Shown here one piece after another: positions 22,919 through 30,593 of a stretch of DNA of 30,593 bases; the first letter of the stretch is position 1; every line of letters starts with the position of its first letter. The translations under genes were made by a program, and so were the position numbers. Below the pieces are notes generated by a model. It had not been told where the DNA came from. It was given only the letters and a program-made list of their open reading frames with translations, and ran no database searches. This DNA is from Spartobacteria bacterium UBA5019 (GTDB lineage: Bacteria; Verrucomicrobiota; Verrucomicrobiia; Chthoniobacterales; Terrimicrobiaceae). The stretch is taken from contig DGXZ01000089.1 of the NCBI GenBank assembly GCA_002396485.1, forward strand, positions 1 through 30,593. The letters run 5' to 3'.

Positions 22919-23707
22919 TCAGCGCGAAAAAAACATCCAGACCAGCACCAGTCCAAGAATGATGCGATAAACACCGAAGCCAATGAAGGTATGGGTCTGA
23001 ACATAGCGCAGAAGCCACTTCACGGCGATGAAGGAGACGATCGCGGAAACCACGGTCCCCAAGAAAAGCAGGCCCCAATGCTCGGTGGCACCGCCGTTGA
23101 GCGCTTTGAGAATTTTGTAGGCTCCGGCGGCGAGAAGCGTCGGAATGCCGATGAGGAAGGAAAACTCCGTCGCCACGACACGGTTCAGCCCGCACAGCAT
23201 GGCAAAAATGATTGTGGCCCCGGAACGCGAGGTGCCAGGAAAGACCGCCGCCAGAATCTGGGCAAAAGCCACCATGAAAACAACCGGCCAAGTGATGCAG
23301 TCCGCAAGCCCACGGCCATGCAATTTTTTTTCGACGACAATGAATAAAGTACCCCCGACAATCAGCGCACCCGCGATGGGCAGGGTCGTCTCGGGCAGTT
23401 CAATTCCGAGTTTATCGAGAGTGAGTCCGCCTGCGACTGTTATGATAAAGCCAACGAGGATTTTGAAATTGAAATCCAGACTCTGCGGACTCCGCCAGTC
23501 GGCCATCATCCGTAGGCGATCCTTAAAGAGCGGCAGGACAGCCAGCACCGCGCCGCTCTGGATCACGACATTGAACAGATCAGTCTGCCGGTAATCAAGC
23601 CACTCCTGAAAAATCAGCAAATGCCCGGTCGATGAGACCGGTATAAACTCGGTGGCACCCTCGACTATGCCGAGGATGACGATGATCAGCCATTCAGGAA
23701 GCGCCAA
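22919..23707 (-). CDS. uppP: undecaprenyl-diphosphate phosphatase
   Basis: BacA/UppP integral-membrane enzyme that recycles undecaprenyl pyrophosphate to the monophosphate carrier for peptidoglycan and lipopolysaccharide synthesis. 262 residues, normal length. Both active-site motifs are present: EGATEFIPVSSTGHL at 16-30 and PGTSRSGATI at 157-166. Seven to eight hydrophobic segments. It follows glnB by 12 bases on the minus strand and is therefore probably co-transcribed with it, which is an unusual partner. Confidence 0.96.
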   Translation of the reverse strand: MALPEWLIIVILGIVEGATEFIPVSSTGHLLIFQEWLDYRQTDLFNVVIQSGAVLAVLPLFKDRLRMMADWRSPQSLDFNFKILVGFIITVAGGLTLDKLGIELPETTLPIAGALIVGGTLFIVVEKKLHGRGLADCITWPVVFMVAFAQILAAVFPGTSRSGATIIFAMLCGLNRVVATEFSFLIGIPTLLAAGAYKILKALNGGATEHWGLLFLGTVVSAIVSFIAVKWLLRYVQTHTFIGFGVYRIILGLVLVWMFFSR

Positions 23708-23719
23708 GCTATTGCCCCC

Positions 23720-24058
23720 TTAGACCGCGCTGTCTCCGGTTTCCTCTGTGCGGATACGCACGGCGTTCTCGATCGGGAGGATGAAAATTTTGCCATCGCC
23801 GATTTTGCCAGTCTTGGCCGCCGTGGTGATCGCTTGAACGGCCTTGGGGACCATGGCATCGCTCACAACGAGCTCGATTTTGACTTTGGGGAGAAAATCA
23901 ACCGTGTATTCGCTGCCGCGATAAATTTCGGTGTGGCCTTTCTGACGGCCGAAACCTTTGACTTCGCTAACGGTCATTCCCTCGATGCCGACCTCGGCTA
24001 GGGCTTCCTTGACGTCCTCCATTTTGAAGGGCTTGATGATGGCTTCGATTTTTTTCAT
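23720..24058 (-). CDS. glnB: nitrogen regulatory protein P-II
   Basis: Trimeric sensor of 2-oxoglutarate and ATP/ADP that controls nitrogen assimilation. From the ATG at the complement of 24056-24058 the protein has 112 residues, the family norm; the open frame continues 17 codons upstream but those do not match P-II. GRQKGHTEIYRGSEYTVDF carries the T-loop with Tyr51, the uridylylation site. The C-terminal DGKIFILPIENAVRIRTEE carries the B- and C-loop residues. No amtB or glnA is adjacent; the next gene is uppP. The promoter probably lies in the 68-base gap shared with the divergent DUF2062 gene. Confidence 0.95.
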   Translation of the reverse strand: MKKIEAIIKPFKMEDVKEALAEVGIEGMTVSEVKGFGRQKGHTEIYRGSEYTVDFLPKVKIELVVSDAMVPKAVQAITTAAKTGKIGDGKIFILPIENAVRIRTEETGDSAV

Positions 24059-24083
24059 GTTGCTTGGAAAAAAACAGAAGCGA

Positions 24084-24105
24084 TCTTGACTGGCAAGCAT
24101 CAAGA
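24084..24105. promoter_or_regulatory. inverted repeat in the glnB / DUF2062 divergent gap
   Basis: TCTTGA-N10-TCAAGA, perfectly symmetrical arms, in the short space between two divergent genes. Could be an operator; no regulator is adjacent, and chance is possible for 6-base arms. Confidence 0.25.
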
Positions 24106-24126
24106 CCATGGAGAACCTTTGAGAAA

Positions 24127-24678
24127 ATGAAACCCCTACAGTGGCGGCGCACTAGACTTGGCCAGTATCTGCGCCACCTGCCGCGCGCAAAGCACATTCG
24201 CGGCACATGGATCCACCGGATTTTTGGAGACCGCCTCTTTGCGAATGAGCTTTGGCATCCCACAGGCCAAAAATTTGCCACCGGCATGGCCATTGGCGCC
24301 TTCTTCGCACTCATGCCGCTGCCAATCCAAATGATCGCGGCAGCTCTGGCCGCGTTTTTCCTGAGGGCAAACATCCCCGCCGCCATCGCGGGCACATGGA
24401 TCAGCAATCCCTTCACTTTTCCATTCTGCGTCTATTTCCAATACCGCTTGGGATGTTTCCTGACCGGCCGCGCGCCGATGCATTTCAAAGACCCTGACCT
24501 CCTCGCCTCACTCTCCGGCGCACCCATGCCGTTTCTTGTCGGCATCATTCCAGCAGGACTACTTTTGGCGGCGGCGACTTATCCGGTGACGCTGATTTTA
24601 TGGGAATGGACCACAAGAAGCATCCATGCTGCCAAGAAGCGCCGCCTAGCAATATTCGCGGCCAAGGGCAGAGATTAG
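24127..24678 (+). CDS. DUF2062 membrane protein
   Basis: 183 residues from the ATG at 24127, which has TGGAGAA upstream; a longer frame from 24064 is less likely. Family hallmark: a basic N-terminus, then FATGMAIGAFFALMPLPIQM, AAALAAFFLRANIPAAIAGT and TWISNPFTFPFCVYFQYRLG. There are three to four hydrophobic segments including a C-terminal one near 150-165, then a basic tail. DUF2062 proteins are inner-membrane proteins without an established function, sometimes beside glycosyltransferases. It ends 24 bases before the RsbW-like gene on the same strand. Confidence 0.88.
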   Translation: MKPLQWRRTRLGQYLRHLPRAKHIRGTWIHRIFGDRLFANELWHPTGQKFATGMAIGAFFALMPLPIQMIAAALAAFFLRANIPAAIAGTWISNPFTFPFCVYFQYRLGCFLTGRAPMHFKDPDLLASLSGAPMPFLVGIIPAGLLLAAATYPVTLILWEWTTRSIHAAKKRRLAIFAAKGRD

Positions 24679-24702
24679 CTTTCCTCGAAGGATGGTGGAA
24701 AA

Positions 24703-25128
24703 ATGAAAAGCCCCCGTAGAATTGTTTTTCCAAGCGAACCCGCCCACCTCGCGAAAGTGCGCGAAGGCATGAGGGATTTTCTCGACGGCTCGAGATTCAG
24801 TGAAGAGGAGGTGGCCAGAATCATCATGGCAGTCGATGAAGCCTGCACGAACATCATCCGCCACGCCCACGCGGGCCTGCCCAAACCCGTGCGACTCGAA
24901 ATGAAATGGCTTCGAGACCGCCTGCGCTTTGTCCTGCGCGACTACGGCACGCCTTTCCATCCACTCACAGTTCAATCGAGAGACTTTCAAATCGCCCTCC
25001 CGGGAGGATACGGCCTTTTCATTATTGGAACGGTTTTCGACCATGTTGATTATGCCCCTCAAGCGAAGGGAACCCGTCTCACGCTGGAAAAATTGCTACC
25101 CCAAGGCGGGACTCAAAGTTCCTTGTGA
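24703..25128 (+). CDS. RsbW-like anti-sigma/histidine-kinase-type ATPase
   Basis: 141 residues, one HATPase_c_2 (GHKL) domain. N-box VDEACTNIIRH at 44-54 with Glu46 and Asn50, G1-like RDYGTPF at 79-85 and GGYGLFII at 101-108, then GTRLTLEK at 123-130. Relatives bind ATP and either hold a sigma factor inactive or phosphorylate a STAS-domain partner. No STAS protein or PP2C phosphatase is next to it, so the partner is unknown. Its 3' end overlaps the convergent phosphatase-like gene by 16 bases. Confidence 0.87.
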   Translation: MKSPRRIVFPSEPAHLAKVREGMRDFLDGSRFSEEEVARIIMAVDEACTNIIRHAHAGLPKPVRLEMKWLRDRLRFVLRDYGTPFHPLTVQSRDFQIALPGGYGLFIIGTVFDHVDYAPQAKGTRLTLEKLLPQGGTQSSL

Positions 25129-26351
25129 ACAATGCGGAAAATCTCCGTGTTATCCTGAAAACCTTTCAAGGCCTCGGATCCAGGGCCACTACCCACGGCA
25201 ATCGCATCCTCCGCGACTCCAATAGCTGCCGCGCGTTTGCTGGCGGCAGGCTCGGTGGAAACCGGTCCCTCGGGACTCGTGCGCGTGCCTGACTCCGGAC
25301 CGGTGGACCATGTGATCGAAGGCGCGCCTTGGGCATTGATTCCGAGAAGACCCGCACCCTTGTCGTTGCGGAAGGGATAGCCATTCAGACGCAGCCCACC
25401 AACATTGCGCTTTCCAACAACGAGGATCAGAGCCTTCGGCCCCGCATAGCTCACTGCTTCGGCGACGGCATCGTCGAGAGCGAGGATTTCACGAAGGGTT
25501 CGCTCGCCTTCGTTTTGTGCGGCGGATTTTCCAGCCAAGCCGGCATCGACGATCAAGAGATAGCCGCGGGCGTTGTATTGCAGGAGACGAATGGCATTTC
25601 GCACCATGGTGGAAAGGCTCGGCTGTCCTGCCTCCACCGCGAATTCATCGGCAAAATTCAAGTTCCCCATACTGAAAAGACCAAGCGTCTTCGGAGTTCT
25701 CCAGGACGGCGTGCCCTCGAGTTCCAACTCTGAACGCACAACATCGTAGCCTTTCTCACGCATCTCCTGAATGAGATCCCTCGCGTCGCTGCGCCGTCCA
25801 CCCTGTGCATCGGGCAAAAAATCCGCCGCGCCGCCGCCCATGATGACATCAACTCCCTCGGCCTCGGCGAGTTGGCGGGCGATGACCGGATAGTCGAGAG
25901 GATCGGGCGTTCCCGCATAGAAGGCAGCCGCTGTGGCATCGGTGATCGAGGCATTCGAAACAATGCCGGTGGCGCGCCCACGCTGGCGTGCGATTTCAAC
26001 AAGATTCGGCAGCGCACCCTTGCCCTGGTTCACTCCGAGCACGCCATTGTTGCCTTTTTGGCCGGTTGCAATCGAGCTCGCCGCTGCGGCGGCATCCGGA
26101 ACTGCGAAGTCATTCGCATGGGTCGTGACGAGTGCGATGTTGGGAAACCTCTCGATCTGCAAGCGGTGATCCGCGCCTCCTTGATAATTCCTCGCCGGCG
26201 TGAGAACGGACGGCGTGAGATTGTCTGCAAGGAAAACGATAACCGCAAAGGGACGCTGGACGACCCAGTTGATGTAAAAGAGAGCGCCTAGTGCGAGGAA
26301 GACGAGAAGGCATCCGAGAGCCAAAAGTCGGTTGCGCATTTTTTTGTTCAT
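25113..26351 (-). CDS. alkaline-phosphatase-fold protein with degenerate active site
   Basis: From the ATG at the complement of 26349-26351 the protein has 412 residues; the open frame runs further upstream but across the tRNA gene. An N-terminal anchor (LLALGCLLVFLALGALFYIN) places it outside the inner membrane. Fold landmarks of PhoA are recognisable: VFLADNLTP (Asp51 equivalent), VPDAAAAASSIATGQK against the usual TDSAA, NGVLGVN, and SITDATAAAF (Asp153/Thr155 equivalents). The nucleophile Ser102 is Ala, and ligands equivalent to Asp327, His331, Asp369, His370 and His412 are not found. It probably binds rather than hydrolyses phosphate esters. Convergent with the RsbW-like gene. Confidence 0.8.
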   Translation of the reverse strand: MNKKMRNRLLALGCLLVFLALGALFYINWVVQRPFAVIVFLADNLTPSVLTPARNYQGGADHRLQIERFPNIALVTTHANDFAVPDAAAAASSIATGQKGNNGVLGVNQGKGALPNLVEIARQRGRATGIVSNASITDATAAAFYAGTPDPLDYPVIARQLAEAEGVDVIMGGGAADFLPDAQGGRRSDARDLIQEMREKGYDVVRSELELEGTPSWRTPKTLGLFSMGNLNFADEFAVEAGQPSLSTMVRNAIRLLQYNARGYLLIVDAGLAGKSAAQNEGERTLREILALDDAVAEAVSYAGPKALILVVGKRNVGGLRLNGYPFRNDKGAGLLGINAQGAPSITWSTGPESGTRTSPEGPVSTEPAASKRAAAIGVAEDAIAVGSGPGSEALKGFQDNTEIFRIVHKEL

Positions 26352-26401
26352 GGAAAACATTTGCGTCCCGACCGCTCTCCGGGCAATATCTAATTCCTGT
26401 T

Positions 26402-26475
26402 TGCCCTGTGGTGTAATGGTAACACAGTGCCCTTTGGAGGCATTATTCATGGTTCGAGTCCATGCGGGGCAGCCA
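26402..26475 (+). tRNA. tRNA-Gln (anticodon UUG)
   Basis: 74 bases with CCA encoded. Acceptor stem TGCCCTG/CGGGGCA (seven pairs, one T-G), D-arm with TGGTAA, anticodon stem-loop GTGCC-CTTTGGA-GGCAT with anticodon TTG, T-arm CATGG-TTCGAGT-CCATG, discriminator G. Stands alone, 57 bases before the sigma-like gene. Confidence 0.95.
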
Positions 26476-26532
26476 CTCTTGGAATGAATGCAGGCTTGAG
26501 ATCGGCCGCGTCTCGCCCTACGCTAAACCCAA

Positions 26533-26946
26533 ATGACCAATCTCCCAAAAGAATGGCGATTCCTGCGCTCTGGCTGGATTTATGCCTTTGTCCTGACGGG
26601 CCGGGAGGCGGCAGCGACCGAGATGGTCTCGAGGGCACTCCACGGTGTGGCTGCTCGAAACGACCTGGTCTCCTCACGACGGCGGCGGCGTTTATTTTTT
26701 GCGATACTCTTTCGCGAGGGACAAAAAATCGCGCGTCAAGCCGAGCCGGCGGAAGAGAAATTTTCTACCCTCACCGGTTTGCACAGAATCCATGAACCAG
26801 GCCGAAGTGCCCTCGCCCTCCTTCATCTCAGACTCTTTGATCCCGACCAGATCGCCGTCATTATCGGCAAAACGGAGAAGGAACTTCCTGCCATCCTCGC
26901 AGCCGCGCGGGAGGAATTTTCGAAAATCGAGACGCCACTTGCATGA
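26533..26946 (+). CDS. short sigma-70-like (ECF-type) factor, degenerate
   Basis: 137 residues, shorter than the usual ECF factor (about 170-190). The first half (GWIYAFVLTGREAAATEMVSR) looks like sigma region 2, and RRRRLFFAILFREGQ like its following helix. Residues 90-130 (RSALALLHLRLFDPDQIAVI, then TEKELPAILAAAREEF) look like region 4 with a helix-turn-helix. The usual acidic DAEDL-type motif of region 2 is not clear, so it is a divergent member. Its stop overlaps the start of the membrane partner as ATGA, the classic sigma/anti-sigma arrangement. Confidence 0.6.
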   Translation: MTNLPKEWRFLRSGWIYAFVLTGREAAATEMVSRALHGVAARNDLVSSRRRRRLFFAILFREGQKIARQAEPAEEKFSTLTGLHRIHEPGRSALALLHLRLFDPDQIAVIIGKTEKELPAILAAAREEFSKIETPLA

Positions 26947-27689
26947 GACCCGCCTCAGCACGACGCATTCTAACCTGTCATGTGGATGATCCAAACGGAG
27001 ATGTCCCGACCCTGATGCAAAGCGCGCTGAAGGCACTCCGAAAATCTCCAGAACTTCAGGCGGAATATGAAAAACAATCCCGCATCGACGCGAGCCTGCG
27101 GACAGCCTTCAAGGACGCGGAGGTTCCAGACGATGCCCTGAGCGGATTCGCGGCGCAGGTTGTGGCGATTCCCACGCGGCATTTCAACCCCCGCGACCCG
27201 GCGATCATTTCGGTGATCATCGGATTTGTGCTTCTGATTTTTGTGCTGACCTGGGACTTCCTGGGACGCCCGGCATCGTTTCCGCCCGATGGACTGGAAG
27301 TGGCCGAAGCCATTCTGGATGCCGAGAACTCGGCTTTTCAACCAGTCTCCGTTCCAGCAGAGGAACTCGAGGATTGGTTTGTCTTGAAGGGATTCGACGG
27401 CTTCAAGACCCCGCCTTTCCTGCTCGGAGGCAAGGTGGATTCCGCCGGCATTCTGGAGTTTGAGAAACAACCCCTAGCTGTTGTAGGCCTGCCTGCGCTG
27501 AACGCTCAACTCGCAGTCTTCAGCGCCGCTCCATGGAATATCGTTATTCCCGATGGGGAATGGCGCACAGCCCAGATCGACCCGGAATACGCCATCGCAC
27601 TGAGCCGGGAAAAAGGGATGTGCTTCCTGGTCATATTTCAGGGCACAGAGGCGGGAGTGCGTACCATCCTTAAAGGCGACGCCCGCTGA
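26943..27689 (+). CDS. membrane protein, probable anti-sigma partner
   Basis: 248 residues. Cytoplasmic N-terminus of about 85 residues, mostly charged helices (SALKALRKSPELQAEYEKQS), one membrane segment at about 86-107 (PAIISVIIGFVLLIFVLTW), then about 140 residues outside. The single-pass layout and coupling to a sigma-like gene by an ATGA overlap suggest an anti-sigma factor. The zinc anti-sigma motif (H-x3-C-x2-C) is absent, and the outer domain matches nothing I recognise. It converges on the peroxiredoxin gene with a 9-base gap. Confidence 0.65.
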   Translation: MRPASARRILTCHVDDPNGDVPTLMQSALKALRKSPELQAEYEKQSRIDASLRTAFKDAEVPDDALSGFAAQVVAIPTRHFNPRDPAIISVIIGFVLLIFVLTWDFLGRPASFPPDGLEVAEAILDAENSAFQPVSVPAEELEDWFVLKGFDGFKTPPFLLGGKVDSAGILEFEKQPLAVVGLPALNAQLAVFSAAPWNIVIPDGEWRTAQIDPEYAIALSREKGMCFLVIFQGTEAGVRTILKGDAR

Positions 27690-27698
27690 GGCACTCGG

Positions 27699-28181
27699 TT
27701 ATTTCAGCGAGTCCAGAGCGGCCTGCACCTCCGCAGCGTGCTCGCCGGTTTTGGCCGATGGGGACATCCAAACAACGCGACCGTCCTTGATCAGGAAGGA
27801 TTGCCTCTTGCTCACGGGCAATCCCATCACGCCCCCCACTCCGAAAGCCTCGGCGACCTTGCCGTCCGCATCCGCCACGAGGGAGAACGGGAGATTGTAT
27901 TTTTGCTGGAATTTTTTCTGCGCGGCGGGCGTATCGCGACTCACCCCGACGATTTGCAGGTTTTCCGCCTTCAGCGATTCGAAAGAATCCCGCAGCGAGC
28001 AGGCTTGTGCCGTGCAACCGGGAGTGTCCGCTTTCGGGTAGAAAAAAACCAGCGTGATGCCCTTGGCATAGACATCCGCAAACGCGAAGGCCTTGCCATC
28101 CTGATCCAGCGCTACAGGCACGGGAGCCGACGCTCCGGCCTCGAGGGCTTTTACTTTGCTGCCAAATCCAAAAAGACTCAT
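27699..28181 (-). CDS. bcp: thiol peroxidase, PrxQ/BCP type
   Basis: Reduces hydroperoxides using thioredoxin. From ATG at the complement of 28179-28181 the protein has 160 residues. The active site FFYPKADTPGCTAQACSLRD has the peroxidatic Cys56 and a second Cys61 five residues on, the PrxQ arrangement. VGVSRDTPAAQKKFQQKYNLPF and LVADADGKVAEAFGV follow as in the family. An upstream ATG (28217) would add a hydrophobic N-terminus (TTLVAIITMSLFGFG) that could act as a membrane or export signal, so the start is uncertain. Divergent from the TPR-like gene. Confidence 0.93.
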   Translation of the reverse strand: MSLFGFGSKVKALEAGASAPVPVALDQDGKAFAFADVYAKGITLVFFYPKADTPGCTAQACSLRDSFESLKAENLQIVGVSRDTPAAQKKFQQKYNLPFSLVADADGKVAEAFGVGGVMGLPVSKRQSFLIKDGRVVWMSPSAKTGEHAAEVQAALDSLK

Positions 28182-28245
28182 AGTGATGATTGCGACGAGG
28201 GTTGTCTTGCCGTGCATGACAATCACTTTATTGGCGCAAAAGCAC

Positions 28246-29589
28246 ATGGCAAACGATCATTCGGACAAATCGAGACTCCCCATCGTGGCAGGCATTCTGG
28301 CGGCCACCGCAGCGGCGGCACCCTCCTTTTTTTCGAGGGCGGAAAGCCTGCGATCCGCCATGGCGGGTTGTGGTGAGGATGCGGGATGGATCGATCGCCT
28401 CGCCGCCGCAGGCTATGCGGTCGGCGGTCTGCCGGGAGCGGATTCTGCCAGAGCAGCCTGCGTCGCTGCTCCGATACTGGCCGCCTTTTTAGCCATATCA
28501 TGGATTGCACGAAAACTCCCTCTGGACCTTCAAAACCGCATCCGCTGGGGGCTCAGCATTGCTGCAATGGTCGTCATAGGATTCGGCGCCTTCGAAGGAT
28601 TTCAAGCCTTCCAAAGGGACATTCGAGACATCCGTCTTCTGGCGCCCGTTGATTTGCTTAAAACCGTCGGCGACCGCGATGGCCGGGTTTTTATAAACTC
28701 CCCCGCCCTCTCTGCGGCGAGCCTTCTCTCGCCGGACCTCATCTCGCGGGCGCCAACTGCCGAGGCGATTCAGACACTCACTTCCTCCCCTGTGCGCTGG
28801 CGCGAGGAGGATCGTCGGGATCCATTCGCGGCTATCCTTCTCGCCGTGCCCTTGGAAGACTCTCGCCCGCTTGTCGAAATGTTAGGCGCATCTCCCGAGT
28901 TGCATCTCACGACAATTGACAACCAGGGCCTGCTCTATCGACGAGGCGAGGGAACTGAAGACACCTCCACTGCCACACCCAAGTTTGCCAACAAACGGGA
29001 CACCGCTCTTCATGATGCCCAGACCGCTATGGTCATGCACTTTCTGGGAAAAAACAATGACGCCCGAGAGTGGATGGCCCAAGCCCGCCAGACCGCACCG
29101 CGCGATCCCATCGTGCTTACGCAATCAGCCACACTCGCTGCGGCGCTCAAACAATGGCCCACAACAAAAAGAGAAGCCGAATTGGCTCTGAGAGAAGACG
29201 CATCCTCCACACAGGCCCGCTACCTCCTAGCCCTCGCCCTCCTCGAGACCGGCAACATCTCCGCCGCTGCTGGCGAATCAGCCACTCTCTCGGCCAAAGC
29301 TTCGAACACCCCGTCTGTGCTATGGCTACAGGCCAGAATCTCACGAGAGGCAAACGACCCCAACACCGAAATTGCCGCTCTGGAAAAACTCCTCACCCTC
29401 GCACAAAAGCAAAAGGAGGAAGCAACAATCATCCACATCCACCTCGCGCAAGCCTGGGCAAAACGCGGATTCGCCACCCAAGCGCTCGAAAATTACAACG
29501 CTGCTTTGAAAGGCAACCTCACGCCCGCACAACGCACGGAGCTGGACAATGCGAAAGGCACGATCCAAGACCGTGCCTCTCGACATTGA
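28246..29589 (+). CDS. membrane protein with TPR-like C-terminal half
   Basis: 447 residues from ATG at 28246; an in-frame upstream extension lies across the peroxiredoxin start and is unlikely. Three hydrophobic segments (about 14-30, 75-95 and 104-124) anchor it. From about residue 225 on it is rich in Ala/Leu helices in pairs (DTALHDAQTAMVMHFLGKN; LTQSATLAAALKQW; ARYLLALALLETGNISAA; SVLWLQARISREANDPN; HIHLAQAWAKRGFATQAL), the pattern of tetratricopeptide repeats. It probably scaffolds a complex at the membrane. No enzymatic motif is visible, and the partner is unknown. Confidence 0.75.
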   Translation: MANDHSDKSRLPIVAGILAATAAAAPSFFSRAESLRSAMAGCGEDAGWIDRLAAAGYAVGGLPGADSARAACVAAPILAAFLAISWIARKLPLDLQNRIRWGLSIAAMVVIGFGAFEGFQAFQRDIRDIRLLAPVDLLKTVGDRDGRVFINSPALSAASLLSPDLISRAPTAEAIQTLTSSPVRWREEDRRDPFAAILLAVPLEDSRPLVEMLGASPELHLTTIDNQGLLYRRGEGTEDTSTATPKFANKRDTALHDAQTAMVMHFLGKNNDAREWMAQARQTAPRDPIVLTQSATLAAALKQWPTTKREAELALREDASSTQARYLLALALLETGNISAAAGESATLSAKASNTPSVLWLQARISREANDPNTEIAALEKLLTLAQKQKEEATIIHIHLAQAWAKRGFATQALENYNAALKGNLTPAQRTELDNAKGTIQDRASRH

Positions 29590-29693
29590 TTGAAGCTGAT
29601 AGCGGGATTTCGGACAGAATTTACAGATTGGTCAGAATGGGAATTCGACACTTTATCGGTGGTTGAATGAAAGGGCTTAAACAACCCCTTCCC

Positions 29694-29720
29694 TCCTCCG
29701 TGAACTCTGTGTCCTTTAAC
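29694..29720. repeat. ACACAGAG-type intergenic repeat remnant
   Basis: Inverted relative of the stretch at 483-502 (minus strand: TTAAAGGACACAGAGTTCAC), located between the convergent TPR-like and enolase genes. Degenerate, no coding. Confidence 0.35.
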
Positions 29721-29755
29721 TCGCTCGCTCCCGCTTGGTTGTGGTCAACCCTGAC

Positions 29756-30593
29756 TCATCGCATTTTGCCGCCGTAGATAGCGTTGTCGCCGAGTTCCTC
29801 TTCGATGCGGAGGAGTTGATTGTATTTGGCAACGCGGTCGGTGCGGCACAGGGAACCGGTTTTGATCTGGCCGGCATTTGTGGCCACGGCGATGTCGGCG
29901 ATGGTGACATCCTCGGTCTCGCCGGAGCGGTGACTGATGACGGCGGTGTATTTGTTTTCCTTGGCGAGTTCGATGGCGTCGAGGGTCTCGGTGAGCGAGC
30001 CGATTTGATTCACTTTGACGAGGATCGAGTTTGCCACGCCTTGGTCGATGCCTTTGCGGAGAAATTCCACATTGGTGACGAAGAGATCGTCGCCGACCAA
30101 CTGGGTGCTCGAGCCGAGCGCATCGGTAAGTTTTTTCCAGCCGACCCAATCGTTTTCGGCGCAGCCGTCCTCGATCGAGATGATGGGATATTTTTTGCAG
30201 AGGCCCGCGTAGTAAGCGACAAGCTCATCGGCACTGCGCTTGGATCCATCGGACTTCTTGAAGACATAGGCCTTCTTGGCGGAGTCGTAGAACTCGCTGG
30301 AGGCGCAATCCAAGGCGATGAAGATTTCTTTGCCGAATTTGTAGCCGGCGGCTTTAACAGCCTTGGCGATCGAGTCCAGGGCGTCCTCGGCGCTGGAGAG
30401 AGCCGGGGCGAATCCGCCCTCGTCGCCAATGGCGGTGGAGAGCTTGCGGCCTTTGAGTTCGCTCTTGAGGGCGTGGAAAATCTCCGTGCCTGCGCGAAGC
30501 GCCTCGGAGAAGGTCGGGAAGTCCTTTGGCACGATCATGAACTCCTGGAAATCAATCGGAGCGTCACTGTGCGCGCCGCCGTTGAGGATGTTC
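29756..30593 (-). CDS. eno: enolase (partial, C-terminal 279 residues)
   Basis: Phosphopyruvate hydratase of glycolysis. The 5' part lies beyond the right edge; the readable portion starts at NILNGGAHSDAPIDFQEFM. Catalytic and metal residues of the C-terminal barrel are present: the GDEGGFAP loop, ALDCASSEFYD, ISIEDGCAENDW (metal Glu and Asp), QLVGDDLFVTN (metal Asp), LVKVNQIGS (catalytic Lys) and SHRSGETED. It ends in TGA at the complement of 29756-29758. Convergent with the TPR-like gene. Confidence 0.97.
   Translation of the reverse strand, partial: NILNGGAHSDAPIDFQEFMIVPKDFPTFSEALRAGTEIFHALKSELKGRKLSTAIGDEGGFAPALSSAEDALDSIAKAVKAAGYKFGKEIFIALDCASSEFYDSAKKAYVFKKSDGSKRSADELVAYYAGLCKKYPIISIEDGCAENDWVGWKKLTDALGSSTQLVGDDLFVTNVEFLRKGIDQGVANSILVKVNQIGSLTETLDAIELAKENKYTAVISHRSGETEDVTIADIAVATNAGQIKTGSLCRTDRVAKYNQLLRIEEELGDNAIYGGKMR

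Noticed and set aside
24059..24109. Seventeen-codon N-terminal extension of glnB
   Set aside because: P-II proteins start with M-K-K-I-E-A-I-I-K-P, matching the ATG at 24058 and a 112-residue length.
26352..26450. Upstream extension of the phosphatase-like frame
   Set aside because: It runs antisense through the tRNA-Gln gene and precedes the natural basic-plus-hydrophobic N-terminus beginning at 26351.
29671..29690. AAGGG...CCCTT hairpin between the TPR-like and enolase genes as a bidirectional terminator
   Set aside because: Five-base stem with a long loop and no clear U-tract on either strand.
1..30593. CRISPR array, rRNA genes, insertion sequence or integrase
   Set aside because: No regularly spaced repeats, rRNA sequence, transposase or recombinase frame was seen in the window.

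Overview
The window looks like chromosomal DNA of a Gram-negative, flagellated, pilus-bearing bacterium, most likely a member of the Verrucomicrobiota. The evidence is the family mix: short flagellins, stand-alone HldA, GmhB and GmhA for heptose-containing lipopolysaccharide, GlgE next to an APH-fold kinase, tandem PilB/GspE ATPases, and REP-like intergenic repeats. The lineage is an inference from gene style, not from a marker gene. Many genes outside the flagellin array lack an obvious Shine-Dalgarno sequence. Most are packed into operons with 4-base ATGA/GTGA overlaps.

Positions 1-5731 hold five tandem minus-strand flagellin genes (the first cut by the window edge) in two subfamilies: copies 1-3 and copies 4-5. 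Each has its own leader, and each complete copy is followed by a hairpin. The leaders share a conserved block that folds, on paper, into an H-type pseudoknot followed by a hairpin with GGA in its loop, then the ribosome binding site. All three helices keep their pairing between the two subfamilies although the bases change. The roughly 1-kb gap between copies 3 and 4 is filled with diverged repeats.

Positions 5970-11466 are a minus-strand run: two exported proteins of unknown function, phoH, a membrane HD phosphodiesterase of the PgpH type without its extracellular domain, ybeY and ribBA. Positions 11524-14792 hold heptose synthesis genes (hldA-gmhB forward, gmhA reverse) with a type II toxin-antitoxin pair between them and an unknown gene coupled to gmhA.

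Positions 14852-19394 are an operon of a GPP34-like gene, an APH/AmgK-type kinase, an inserted kinase-like gene and glgE. The inserted gene lies between two perfect 45-bp direct repeats that duplicate the kinase/glgE junction. Its reading frame begins with the first codons of glgE and ends with the last codons of the upstream kinase, so translational coupling is kept on both sides. Positions 19458-24058 carry two PilB-type ATPases, uppP and glnB.

Positions 24127-30593 hold a DUF2062 membrane protein, an RsbW-like kinase, an alkaline-phosphatase homologue that has lost its nucleophile and most metal ligands, tRNA-Gln(UUG), a short sigma-factor-like protein with a membrane partner, a PrxQ/BCP peroxiredoxin, a membrane TPR-like protein and the C-terminal part of enolase.

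The two signals most worth following are the flagellin leader RNA and the junction-duplicating kinase cassette.
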